From: Streptomyces sp.
Lineage (GTDB): Bacteria; Actinomycetota; Actinomycetes; Streptomycetales; Streptomycetaceae
Length of the DNA: 62,701 bases
Direction: 5' to 3'
NCBI RefSeq assembly: GCF_019510245.1
Contig: NZ_JAEKKT010000146.1
Coordinates: forward strand, 1-62,701
Shown here: positions 16,491-24,518 of the stretch, piece after piece
Layout: each line of letters opens with the position of its first letter
How positions within the stretch are numbered: the stretch's first letter is position 1
Program-made: the position numbers and the translations under genes
The notes under the pieces: model-generated
Seen by the model: only the letters and a program-made list of their open reading frames with translations
The model's database searches: none
Told to the model about the DNA's origin: nothing

Positions 16491-17624
16491 ATGGCAGGAA
16501 CCGACCGCGAGAAGGCGCTCGACGCCGCGCTCGCTCAGATTGAACGGCAATTCGGCAAGGGCGCGGTCATGCGCATGGGTGACCGGACGAAGGAGCCCAT
16601 CGAGGTCATCTCGACCGGGTCGACCGCACTCGACGTCGCCCTGGGCGTAGGTGGCCTGCCGCGAGGCCGCGTCGTGGAGATCTACGGACCGGAGTCCTCC
16701 GGCAAGACGACCCTGACCCTGCACGCTGTGGCCAACGCGCAGAAGGCGGGCGGTCAGGTCGCGTTCGTGGACGCGGAGCACGCTCTCGACCCCGAGTACG
16801 CGCAGAAGCTCGGCGTCGACATCGACAACCTGATCCTGTCCCAGCCGGACAACGGCGAGCAGGCGCTGGAGATCGTGGACATGCTGGTCCGCTCCGGTGC
16901 CCTCGACCTCATCGTGATCGACTCCGTCGCCGCGCTCGTCCCGCGCGCGGAGATCGAGGGCGAGATGGGGGACAGCCACGTCGGCCTTCAGGCCCGTCTG
17001 ATGAGCCAGGCGCTGCGGAAGATCACCAGCGCGCTCAACCAGTCCAAGACCACCGCGATCTTCATCAACCAGCTCCGCGAGAAGATCGGCGTGATGTTCG
17101 GCTCCCCGGAGACCACGACCGGTGGCCGCGCGCTGAAGTTCTACGCCTCGGTGCGACTCGACATCCGCCGCATCGAGACCCTGAAGGACGGCACCGAGGC
17201 GGTCGGCAACCGCACCCGTGTCAAGGTCGTCAAGAACAAGGTCGCACCGCCCTTCAAGCAGGCCGAGTTCGACATCCTCTACGGCCAGGGCATCAGCCGC
17301 GAGGGCGGCCTGATCGACATGGGAGTGGAGAACGGCTTCGTCCGCAAGGCCGGCGCCTGGTACACGTACGAGGGCGACCAGCTCGGCCAGGGCAAGGAGA
17401 ACGCGCGCAACTTCCTCAAGGACAACCCCGACCTGGCCAACGAGATCGAGAAGAAGATCAAGGAGAAGCTGGGCGTCGGTGTCCGCCCGGAGACGCCCGC
17501 CGCCGAGCCGGGCGCGGACGCGGCGGTCACCACCGCCACGGCCACGGACGACGCCGCGAAGACGGTGCCCGTCCCGGCCGCCGCCAAGGTCACCAAGCCC
17601 AAGGCCGCCACCGCCAAGAGCTGA
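16491..17624 (+). CDS. recA: RecA recombinase
   Basis: RecA forms the filament on single-stranded DNA that drives strand exchange and LexA self-cleavage. The protein has 377 residues with P-loop GPESSGKT at 66-73, the conserved MGDSHVGLQARLMSQALRK segment, loop region FGSPETTTGGRAL, and a long C-terminal tail rich in Ala, Thr and Lys. I chose the ATG at 16491, which gives the usual MAGTDREKALDAALAQIE start. The PafBC-type promoter predicts transcription start around 16454, directly before an in-frame GTG at 16455, so a form with 12 extra residues is possible. recX starts four bases after the stop. Confidence 0.98.
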   Translation: MAGTDREKALDAALAQIERQFGKGAVMRMGDRTKEPIEVISTGSTALDVALGVGGLPRGRVVEIYGPESSGKTTLTLHAVANAQKAGGQVAFVDAEHALDPEYAQKLGVDIDNLILSQPDNGEQALEIVDMLVRSGALDLIVIDSVAALVPRAEIEGEMGDSHVGLQARLMSQALRKITSALNQSKTTAIFINQLREKIGVMFGSPETTTGGRALKFYASVRLDIRRIETLKDGTEAVGNRTRVKVVKNKVAPPFKQAEFDILYGQGISREGGLIDMGVENGFVRKAGAWYTYEGDQLGQGKENARNFLKDNPDLANEIEKKIKEKLGVGVRPETPAAEPGADAAVTTATATDDAAKTVPVPAAAKVTKPKAATAKS

Positions 17625-17628
17625 CGCC

Positions 17629-18471
17629 GTGACACGACGAACCGACTGGGCCGACCACGAGTACGCGTCCCCCGGTGCCCCACGGGGGAGGGGCACCGGG
17701 GGCGACCCGGGCTCCACCGGGGACGGTGACGAGGCCTACGGCACGGGCGGCGACAACCACGGAGGCGGCACAAACGGGGGCGACGCCGCGTACGCCGACG
17801 GCTTGTACGGCGACGGCACGCACGGCGGCCCGGGCGGGCCCCGCGGGCACGGGTCACCCGGCCGTGGCTCGCGGAAGTCCGGGACGCGCCGTCGACGTGG
17901 CTTCGGGGAGCCGTCCGGTGAGGACGGAGGTTCCTCCTCCTCGTCGAGGGCCGAGCAGGGGGAACCTCCTGCGGACCCGGCTGAGCGGGCGCGGGCGATC
18001 TGTCTGCGCCTGCTCACCGGGACCCCGCGCACCCGCAAACAGCTCGCGGACGCCCTGCGCAAGCGGGAGATCCCGGACGACGTCGCCGAGGAGGTGCTGT
18101 CCCGGTTCGAGGAGGTCGGGCTGATCAACGACAGCGCGTTCGCCGGCGCCTGGGTGGAGTCACGGCACCACGGCCGGGGACTGGCCCGGCGCGCCCTCGC
18201 CCAGGAACTGCGCACCAAGGGTGTCGACTCGGCGCTCGTCGACGAGGCCGTCGCCCAGCTCGACTCCGAGCAGGAGGAGGAGACGGCCCGCGAACTCGTC
18301 GCCCGCAAGCTCCGCTCCACCCGGGGCCTCGACCGCGACAAGCGGATCCGCCGGCTCGCCGGCATGCTCGCCCGCAAGGGGTACCCCGAGGGCATGGCCC
18401 TCCGGGTCGTCCGGCGGGCGCTGGAAGAGGAGGGCGAGGACACGGAGTTCCTGGAGGGCGGGGACTTCTGA
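17629..18471 (+). CDS. recX: RecX regulatory protein
   Basis: RecX binds RecA and limits its filaments. The RecX domain occupies about residues 120-280: ERARAICLRLLTGTPRTRKQ, the GLINDSAFAGAWVESRHHGRG repeat core, and a final helical repeat. The first 110 residues are an extra Gly/Asp/His/Tyr-rich tail (HGGGTNGGDAAYADGLYGDG), common in Streptomyces RecX but absent from short RecX proteins. The GTG at 17629 is four bases after the recA stop, so the two genes are one transcript. No separate ribosome site is evident. Confidence 0.93.
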   Translation: MTRRTDWADHEYASPGAPRGRGTGGDPGSTGDGDEAYGTGGDNHGGGTNGGDAAYADGLYGDGTHGGPGGPRGHGSPGRGSRKSGTRRRRGFGEPSGEDGGSSSSSRAEQGEPPADPAERARAICLRLLTGTPRTRKQLADALRKREIPDDVAEEVLSRFEEVGLINDSAFAGAWVESRHHGRGLARRALAQELRTKGVDSALVDEAVAQLDSEQEEETARELVARKLRSTRGLDRDKRIRRLAGMLARKGYPEGMALRVVRRALEEEGEDTEFLEGGDF

Positions 18472-18568
18472 CGGGGCGACAGCCGCCACGGCAGTGGGGT
18501 TAACCCCCCGTCAGGACACCGGACCGCCGCAGTGCCCCGGGCCCCGTGTGTCGACGACGGTGTACGTC

Positions 18569-21100
18569 ATGATGCTGCTGCGCTACGCCCTCAAGACCAT
18601 CCGTGCCCGCAAGGCCGGTTTCCTCGGCGCCTTCCTCGCCCTGTTCTGCGCGGCCGCCCTGATCACGGCCTGCGGCACCCTCCTCGACACCGGGCTGCGC
18701 GGCACGATCCGCACCGAGCGCTACGCGGCGACCCCGGTCGTGGTCTCCGCCGACCAGTACGTCCACCGGACCACCGTCAAGCACAAGAAGGGCAAGACCA
18801 AGGTCAAGCACAAGGCGAAACCCATCGCCGAGCGCGCCTGGCTGCCGGCCGGCCTGGAGGCTCGACTGGCCCGTACACCCGGCGTCGCCCGGGTGGTGCC
18901 CGAACTCACCTTCCTCGCCCAGCCGCTGACCCCGGCCGGCACCGGCGGCCGTTCCGCCTACGGGCACGCCTGGGAGTCCGCCGCGCTCACCCCGTACCGG
19001 CTGGTCACCGGTACCGCGCCGCAGACCGCCACCGACCTGGTGGTGGACCGCGATCTCGCCGCCCGTGCCCGGCTGCGGCCCGGCGACACCCTTGCCGTGC
19101 AGTCGACGCAGGCCCCGCGCACGTACCGGATCACCGGAATCGCCGCCCCGGCCACGGAGGTACGCCACCAGACGGCCCTCTTCTTCTCCGCCGCCGAGGC
19201 CCGCAGGCTGGCCGCGCACCCCGGGCAGGTCACCGCGTTCGGTGTGCTGCCCGCGCACGGCACCGACCCGCAGCGGCTGAAGCAGGCCGTGACGCACACG
19301 CTGCGCGGAACCACCGCCCAGGTCTCCACCGGGGACGCCCGCGGCCCCGTCGAGTTCCTGGACGCGGCCGCCGCCCGGGTCCGACTGGTCAGCATGGGCG
19401 GCGCCATGGGCGGGACCTCGCTGCTCGTGGCGGTCCTGGTGGTCGTCGGCACCTTCGTGCTCACCGTCCAGCAGCGCCACCGCGAACTCGCCCTGCTGCG
19501 TGCCGTCGCCGCCACCCCGGGACAGATCCGCCGCCTGCTCGGCCGCGAGGCACTGATCGTCGCAGCGGTCGCCGGCACGCTCGGTGCGCTCCTCGGCCTG
19601 CCTCTGGGGGCCTGGCTGCACACCAGGTTCGTCGCGCTCGGCGCCGTACCCGCCGCGCTTCAGCACACCACCGGTGTCGTCCCGCCCCTCGCCGCGCTCG
19701 CCGCGACCCTGGCGGGGGCCTGGACGGCGGCCCGTATCGCCTCCCGGCGCATCACCCGGATCCGGCCGACCGAGGCGCTGGCCGAGTCCCGCGTCGAGCC
19801 CGCCCGGCCCGCCCGGGGCAGGATCGCCGCCGGTCTGCTGCTGCTCACCGGCGGAGTCGTCCTCGTCGTGCTGCTCACCTCCCTGCGTACCGAACCCGCC
19901 TCGACCCCCGTCACCTTCCTCGCCGTCGTGGTCCTCGCCATCTCCGTCGCCCTGCTCGGTCCGCTGCTGGTCAGGGCGGCCGCGCTGCTGCTCGCCGGCC
20001 CGTTGCGGCTCACCGGTCACGGTGGCCGGCTCGCCACCGCCAACCTGCGCGGCAACGCCGCCCGGATGGCCTCCGTCGTCACCCCCCTCACCCTGCTCAT
20101 CGGCATGACCTGCACCGTGCTGTTCGTCCAGTCCACGCTCGACGCCGCCGCCGGCGCCCAGGCCCGCGCCGGAGTCACCGCGGACTGGGTCGTCACCGCA
20201 CAGGGCCCGGGCGTCCCGGCCGACGCGGCACGGCGGCTGCGGGCGCACCACGACGCCGTCACCGAGGTGGTCCGCACCACCGTCCGCGTCGGGCTCGACA
20301 AGTACCCGGCCCAGGGCGTCACCCCCGAGGGCCTCACCCGCACCTGGGACCCCGACGTCACCGCCGGCTCCCTGGACCGGCTCACCGACCGCACCGTCGC
20401 CGTCAGCGAACTGGCCGCCGACCAGCACCACCTGAAACCCGGCAGCTCCCTGGAACTCACCCTCGGCGACGGCACGCCCGCCACCCTCACCGTCGCCGCC
20501 GTCTACGCCCGGGGTCTCGGCTTCGGCGACCTCACCTTCGCCCACGACCTCGTCTCGCACCACGTGGACAACCCGCTCGCCTCCTCCGTCCTCGTGAGCA
20601 CCGCCCGTACACATGCACAACTCGCGACTACGCTGCGTGAGTTCCCGGGGCTCGACATTCTTTCGCGGACCGCCGCCGACGACCTCCGGGCCGAGCGCCG
20701 GCAGGACAACGCCGAAGTCGACTACCTGGCCATGGGGCTGGTCCTGGCCTTCACCGCCATCGCCGTCGTGAACACGCTCGCCATGTCGGTCGCCGACCGG
20801 GGGCGGGAGTTCGCGCTGCTCAGGCTGGCCGGTGCCACCCGCCGCCAGGTGCTCCGGATGCTGCGCACCGAGGTGTTGTCCGTGCTGGCGCTCGCCACCG
20901 CGCTCGGCAGCGGCATCGCGCTCGCCGTCCTGACCGGGTTCAGTGCCGGCATGACGGGCCACGCCGCAGCGACGGTCACGCCGTTGCTGTACGTGACCGT
21001 CGTGGCGATCGCCGCGCTGCTCGCGCTGGTGGCCGCGGCTCTTCCCGGCCGAGTGGCCCTGCGGGTGCCGGTGGTGACGGCGGCGACGGTGAAGGACTAG
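18569..21100 (+). CDS. FtsX/MacB-type ABC transporter permease, no ATPase gene nearby
   Basis: This is a large permease of 843 residues with two FtsX-like domains. A first membrane helix (GAFLALFCAAALITACGTLL) is followed by an extracellular domain with HKKGKTKVKHKAK near residues 70-82. Helices GTSLLVAVLVVVGTFVLTVQ and the next two follow, then a second extracellular domain and a last set of helices (LVLAFTAIAVVNTLAMSVAD; VTVVAIAALLALVAAALPG). Such permeases normally pair with an ATPase of the LolD/MacB type, but none lies in the window beside it. Starts at 18548 (GTG), 18569 or 18572 are all possible; none has a good ribosome site. Confidence 0.85.
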   Translation: MMLLRYALKTIRARKAGFLGAFLALFCAAALITACGTLLDTGLRGTIRTERYAATPVVVSADQYVHRTTVKHKKGKTKVKHKAKPIAERAWLPAGLEARLARTPGVARVVPELTFLAQPLTPAGTGGRSAYGHAWESAALTPYRLVTGTAPQTATDLVVDRDLAARARLRPGDTLAVQSTQAPRTYRITGIAAPATEVRHQTALFFSAAEARRLAAHPGQVTAFGVLPAHGTDPQRLKQAVTHTLRGTTAQVSTGDARGPVEFLDAAAARVRLVSMGGAMGGTSLLVAVLVVVGTFVLTVQQRHRELALLRAVAATPGQIRRLLGREALIVAAVAGTLGALLGLPLGAWLHTRFVALGAVPAALQHTTGVVPPLAALAATLAGAWTAARIASRRITRIRPTEALAESRVEPARPARGRIAAGLLLLTGGVVLVVLLTSLRTEPASTPVTFLAVVVLAISVALLGPLLVRAAALLLAGPLRLTGHGGRLATANLRGNAARMASVVTPLTLLIGMTCTVLFVQSTLDAAAGAQARAGVTADWVVTAQGPGVPADAARRLRAHHDAVTEVVRTTVRVGLDKYPAQGVTPEGLTRTWDPDVTAGSLDRLTDRTVAVSELAADQHHLKPGSSLELTLGDGTPATLTVAAVYARGLGFGDLTFAHDLVSHHVDNPLASSVLVSTARTHAQLATTLREFPGLDILSRTAADDLRAERRQDNAEVDYLAMGLVLAFTAIAVVNTLAMSVADRGREFALLRLAGATRRQVLRMLRTEVLSVLALATALGSGIALAVLTGFSAGMTGHAAATVTPLLYVTVVAIAALLALVAAALPGRVALRVPVVTAATVKD

Positions 21101-21445
21101 AGCCGGCCCCGCACGGCCACCTCCCGAACGCCCGACGGCCTGGGCCGGGCGGCGACGCGGCCGGGGCCACGCGCGTGAAGATCGGCACCGTCAACGGCAC
21201 GGACGAGGGGCCGGCGGCCCTCGAGGACGGACGCTTCGCCGCCACGGTCTCCAACTCCGCCGCCGCCGGCATGGGGCGCGGATCCGTCTGGTCGTCAGGG
21301 ACACCGCGGATCTCGCGCCGCTGTACCGCCCCGCGGACGACCAGGACGACCAGGACGACCAGGACGACTAGGACGATGGGACGACCAGGACGACCAGGGC
21401 GACCAAGGAGACCAAGGAGACCAAGACGACCGGGAGGTCGGAGGA
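21101..21445. other. Intergenic stretch with no gene supported
   Basis: A short frame beginning at 21175 (MKIGTVNGTDEGP) ends in pure Arg/Thr/Gly repeat and is not credible as a whole. Another frame reads RLVVRDTADLAPLYRPADDQ into the same repeat. I suspect the remains of an old gene end but cannot identify it. Confidence 0.4.
21336..21430 (+). repeat. Tandem 9-base GACGACCAG repeat
   Basis: Three exact copies of GACGACCAG (21336-21362) are followed by GACGACTAG and increasingly degenerate copies to about 21430. In one frame it codes for Asp-Asp-Gln, in another for Thr-Thr-Arg. It lies between the convergent permease and rhodanese genes. Confidence 0.75.
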
Positions 21446-21883
21446 CTACGACGACGGCGAGGACCGGGACGGATGGGGCGTGACCGGCAGACCGGCCGCC
21501 TTCCACGCCTGGAAGCCGCCGATCAGGTCCGTCGCCCGGTGCAGGCCCAACTGGTGCAGGGAGGCGGCGGCCAGGCTGGACGCGTAGCCCTCGTTGCAGA
21601 TCACGACGACCCGGAGGTCGTGGCCGGTGGCCTCCGGGGTCTTGTGGCTGCCCTGGGGATCCAGCCGCCACTCCAGTTCGTTGCGCTCGATGACGAGCGC
21701 ACCGGGTATCACCCCGTCCCGCTCGCGCAGTGCCGCGTACCGGATGTCGACGAGCAGGGCCTCACCGGTGCGCGCCGCCTCGTACGCCTCCTGCGCCTCG
21801 ATGCGCCGGTAGCCCGCGCGCACCCGCTCCAGCAGCTCGTCGATGCCGACCGGGCGCGGCTCCACCGGTTCCGTGCCGCTCAC
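21446..21883 (-). CDS. Rhodanese-like sulfurtransferase
   Basis: This is a single-domain rhodanese of 145 residues. The catalytic loop is C-N-E-G-Y-A-S (VVVICNEGYASSLAA near residue 96), and LLVDIRYAALRERDGVIPGA gives the usual first half. It transfers sulfane sulfur to cyanide, thiols or proteins. The GTG at 21883 overlaps the cysteine dioxygenase stop by four bases (GTGA), so the pair is coupled. Together they look like a cysteine and sulfane-sulfur catabolic unit. Confidence 0.9.
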   Translation of the reverse strand: MSGTEPVEPRPVGIDELLERVRAGYRRIEAQEAYEAARTGEALLVDIRYAALRERDGVIPGALVIERNELEWRLDPQGSHKTPEATGHDLRVVVICNEGYASSLAAASLHQLGLHRATDLIGGFQAWKAAGLPVTPHPSRSSPSS

Positions 21884-22434
21884 TGCCAGTCCTCCGGGCG
21901 CTCCACCTGCTCCAGGCGCAGCACCTGTCCGGCGCGGCTGTAGCGGCGGATCCGCGGCAGCGGCGGGTAGTACGCGTGGACGGAGACCGCGTGGTGCTCG
22001 GTGGACTCGTTGAGCACCTCGTGGACGTGGTCGCGGCCGAAGGAGCGGCCCTTCCCGGCCGGCAGCCGGCGCTCGCGGTCGACGCCCTCGGAGAGCTCCA
22101 GGGTCCGCCAGCCGTCGGTGGGCAGCCGGGTGGCCAGCGAGTTCTCCTTCAGCTCACCGGCGGCGGTGAGGAAGGCGCCGACCGACTCGGCGTGGTCGTG
22201 CCAGCCGGTGCCGGTGCTGGGGGGCCAGCCGATCAGCCAGGCCTCGCTGCCGGCGGGGCCGTCGAGCCGTACCCAGGTGCGGCCCTCGGGGTCGAGCGGG
22301 AGCGAGGCGATCAGTTCGGCGTCGGCGGCCGTACGACGGACGAAGTCGAGGAGGTCCGCCTGGGTGGGCGCGGCGCCGGACGCAGGGGCGGACGGGGAAA
22401 CGGAGGACGACGAGAGAGAGGCAGACACGTGCAC
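21880..22434 (-). CDS. Cysteine dioxygenase type I
   Basis: This cupin iron enzyme oxidises L-cysteine to cysteine sulfinate. In 184 residues it shows the metal motif W-H-D-H-A-E-S (near residues 77-83), the second ligand region GRDHVHEVLN near 136-144, and a conserved Tyr in RIRRYSR near 165. The N-terminal 25 residues are Ser/Ala/Pro-rich. Starts at GTG 22434 or GTG 22428 share the upstream AGGATCG; spacing favours the second slightly. A Cys-rich leader peptide precedes it. It is coupled to the rhodanese gene downstream. Confidence 0.88.
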   Translation of the reverse strand: MHVSASLSSSSVSPSAPASGAAPTQADLLDFVRRTAADAELIASLPLDPEGRTWVRLDGPAGSEAWLIGWPPSTGTGWHDHAESVGAFLTAAGELKENSLATRLPTDGWRTLELSEGVDRERRLPAGKGRSFGRDHVHEVLNESTEHHAVSVHAYYPPLPRIRRYSRAGQVLRLEQVERPEDWQ

Positions 22435-22460
22435 CGATCCTGATGAGGGTTCGCAGAACG

Positions 22461-22477
22461 GGGCGCAGACGGCGCCC
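22461..22477 (-). promoter_or_regulatory. Hairpin between leader peptide and cysteine dioxygenase
   Basis: GGGCGC (22461-22466) pairs with GCGCCC (22472-22477) around a five-base loop. It lies between the stop of the leader peptide and the dioxygenase start, where an attenuator or ribosome-site mask would be expected. Confidence 0.5.
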
Positions 22478-22500
22478 GGAGAGAGAAGAGGAATGCGAAG

Positions 22501-22587
22501 TCAGCAGGACGGAAGACACACGCAGCCCGCATAGCGGACCAGGTCCACATGGACCTTCCGCCACAGGCGCACAGTGGTGTCGTTCAC
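22501..22587 (-). CDS. Cys-rich leader peptide (28 codons) upstream of cysteine dioxygenase
   Basis: A 28-codon frame starts with GTG at 22587 and ends at TGA 22501. It contains RKVHVDLVRYAGCVCLPSC at its C-terminus: the H-V-D-L-x-R motif plus C-V-C and a final Cys. This matches short leader peptides that actinobacteria place before sulfur-metabolism genes. Mycobacterial poly-cysteine leader frames of this kind are reported as cysteine-responsive attenuators. The promoter TTGACC-N17-TGTACT ends seven bases before the GTG, so the frame looks leaderless. Three of the last seven codons are Cys, including the rare TGT. It is 66 bases upstream of the dioxygenase. Confidence 0.8.
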   Translation of the reverse strand: MNDTTVRLWRKVHVDLVRYAGCVCLPSC

Positions 22588-22594
22588 GATGCGG

Positions 22595-22623
22595 AGTACA
22601 CCACGCCGGTGCGGGCCGGTCAA
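22595..22623 (-). promoter_or_regulatory. Promoter of the leader peptide / cysteine dioxygenase operon
   Basis: On the minus strand TTGACC (22618-22623) and TGTACT (22595-22600) are separated by 17 bases. The predicted start of transcription coincides with the leader-peptide GTG at 22587. Confidence 0.6.
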
Positions 22624-22650
22624 CTCACCGTCACCATGTGGACCGCCCGG

Positions 22651-24282
22651 TCACCGCGTGGGGGAGCCGGCCTCCGCCCCGGTCTTCTGTTCCGCCTGCC
22701 CGCTCTCCTCCCGGTCCTTGCCGCCCAGCGTCGCCTCGGCCGCCGCGTACAGGTCGGCCGGGCGGACCCCGTTGAGGGCGGTGACCAGATGGCCGTCGGG
22801 GCGCACGAGCAGCACGGTGTGCGCCGGTGCGCCCGGGTAGGCCTCGGCGACCAGCAGCTCGGCGGGGTGCGGCAGCGCGGTCACGGCCGCCGCGAGCCGG
22901 GGCATGATCCCCGCGGAGACCCAGTGCTTGCGGTCCCACACCCCGGTACCGGGCGCGATCAGGACGACGAGCAGCGCGCCGCGGCCGAGACGGGAGCGCA
23001 GTTGCACGAAGGTGCCGTCCTCCGCGGTGACGCGGACATCGGTGACCGGTGTCCCCGGCGGGGTGTCGACCGGGATCTCGTGCTCCAGGTGCCGGGGGGC
23101 GAGGGGCGAGTCGGCGTACGTCCCCGGCGCACCGAGCGGACCCTGCCCCAGGTGACCTTCCGTGAGGAGCGCGTCGTGCCCCCGGGACGCGCCGGGGACG
23201 AACCCGCGCAGCCCGCCACCGCCGCGCAGCACCGGCAGCGCCTGGTCGGCCGCGCGCAGCCGGGCCGCGATCACCGCGCGCCGCTCGGTCTGGTAGCTGT
23301 CCAGCAGCGCCTCGTGCGGGCCGTGGTGCCAGGCCGGGGCCAGCTTCCAGGCGAGGTTGTCCACGTCCCGCAGCCCCTCGTCCAGGCCGTGCGTCCCGAG
23401 CGCGCCGAGCAGGTGCGCGGCGTCCCCGGCGACGAACACCCGGCCCGCCCGCCACCTGCGGGCGAGGCGGTGGTGCACGGTGTGGACGCCGGTGTCGAGC
23501 AGGTCGTACGGCGGTGTGGTGCCGCCCGTCCAGCCGGCGAGGGTCTCGCGGATCCGGGTCACGAGCAGCTCGGGCGTGACCAGGTCCTTGCCGGGCGGCA
23601 GCAGCCAGTCCACGCGCCACACGCCGTCCGGGAGGGGACGAGCGGTCACCTCGCCGACTGAGGGCCCGGTCGTCCGCCACGGCGGTGTCCGATGGAGCAA
23701 CGCCTGGCCGGGCCACGGAAGTTCCGTGCGCAGCGCGGCGACCGCGTACCGTTCCACCGCCGTACGGCCCGGGAAACGGATGTCCAGGAGCTTGCGCACG
23801 GTCGAGCGGGGGCCGTCGCAGCCCACCAAATAACTGCCGCGCCACCAGGTGCCCTTGGGACCCCGGGTGTGCGCGCTGACTCCGGAGCGCTCCTGCTCGA
23901 CGGCGTCCAGGCGGCTGTCGGTGGCCACCTCGACAAGCGGCTCGTCGGCGATCGCGGCGCGCAGGGCGTCGGTCAGCACGTGCTGCGCGAGGTGCAGCGG
24001 GGACGGCTCGCGGGCGTCGTCGAAGACGACCTCGCGCAGTACCTGCCGGCGCCGCATCGACCGCCAGCCGGTCCAGCGGGCGCCCAGGTCGTCCAGCGGG
24101 GCGCCGGACAGGCGCGCCACCAGGGCGGCGGTGTCCTCGCGGAGCACCACCGTGCGCGCCGGGCGCGGCTCGTCCTTGCCCGGGCCCTCGTCCAGGACGA
24201 CGGACGGCACCTCCTGGCGGGCCAGCGCCAGGGCGAGCGTGAGCCCGACGGGCCCCGCTCCGACGATGATCACCGGGTCCAC
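22651..24282 (-). CDS. FAD-dependent aromatic-type monooxygenase
   Basis: This class A flavoprotein hydroxylase has 543 residues. The FAD fold GAGPVGLTLALALA is at about residues 7-20. The DG motif is CDGPRSTVRKLL near 160-170, and the second FAD motif GRVFVAGDAAHLLGALGTHG near 275-295 is followed by L-R-D-V-D-N-L-A-W-K-L. The C-terminal third resembles the thioredoxin-like tail of phenol-hydroxylase-type enzymes. The GTG at 24282 gives V-D-P-V-I-I-V-G; no good ribosome site is seen. The substrate is unknown. It precedes the cysteine dioxygenase leader on the same strand but has no evident link. Confidence 0.88.
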   Translation of the reverse strand: MDPVIIVGAGPVGLTLALALARQEVPSVVLDEGPGKDEPRPARTVVLREDTAALVARLSGAPLDDLGARWTGWRSMRRRQVLREVVFDDAREPSPLHLAQHVLTDALRAAIADEPLVEVATDSRLDAVEQERSGVSAHTRGPKGTWWRGSYLVGCDGPRSTVRKLLDIRFPGRTAVERYAVAALRTELPWPGQALLHRTPPWRTTGPSVGEVTARPLPDGVWRVDWLLPPGKDLVTPELLVTRIRETLAGWTGGTTPPYDLLDTGVHTVHHRLARRWRAGRVFVAGDAAHLLGALGTHGLDEGLRDVDNLAWKLAPAWHHGPHEALLDSYQTERRAVIAARLRAADQALPVLRGGGGLRGFVPGASRGHDALLTEGHLGQGPLGAPGTYADSPLAPRHLEHEIPVDTPPGTPVTDVRVTAEDGTFVQLRSRLGRGALLVVLIAPGTGVWDRKHWVSAGIMPRLAAAVTALPHPAELLVAEAYPGAPAHTVLLVRPDGHLVTALNGVRPADLYAAAEATLGGKDREESGQAEQKTGAEAGSPTR

Positions 24283-24518
24283 GGCGCGGCGCCCCCTGCC
24301 CGTACGCAAGTCCCGACGGACATCGATGAACAAGTGGGTGGAGCAGGGTGCACGATCACAGAACGTATGCAACAGACTGGGCGCCACCCGGTCAAGCGGC
24401 GCACCCGGGGACACGTCAGCATGGCGGGCGCGCGGACCCCGTCGGGCCGCTGGAACGCGGCGGGGGCGGCGGCCTGGCGGCTGCCGCCCCCTTACCCGGT
24501 GCGCGGGTTGACTCCGGG

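Noticed and set aside
18500..20962. Long antisense frame opposite the FtsX-type permease
   Set aside because: Composition is Gly/Glu/Gln/Arg-rich without motifs; the sense frame has clear membrane segments.
21175..21483. Short frame beginning MKIGTVNGTDEGP
   Set aside because: Two thirds of it is the 9-base repeat read as Arg/Thr/Gly and it overlaps the rhodanese 3' end; no ribosome site.
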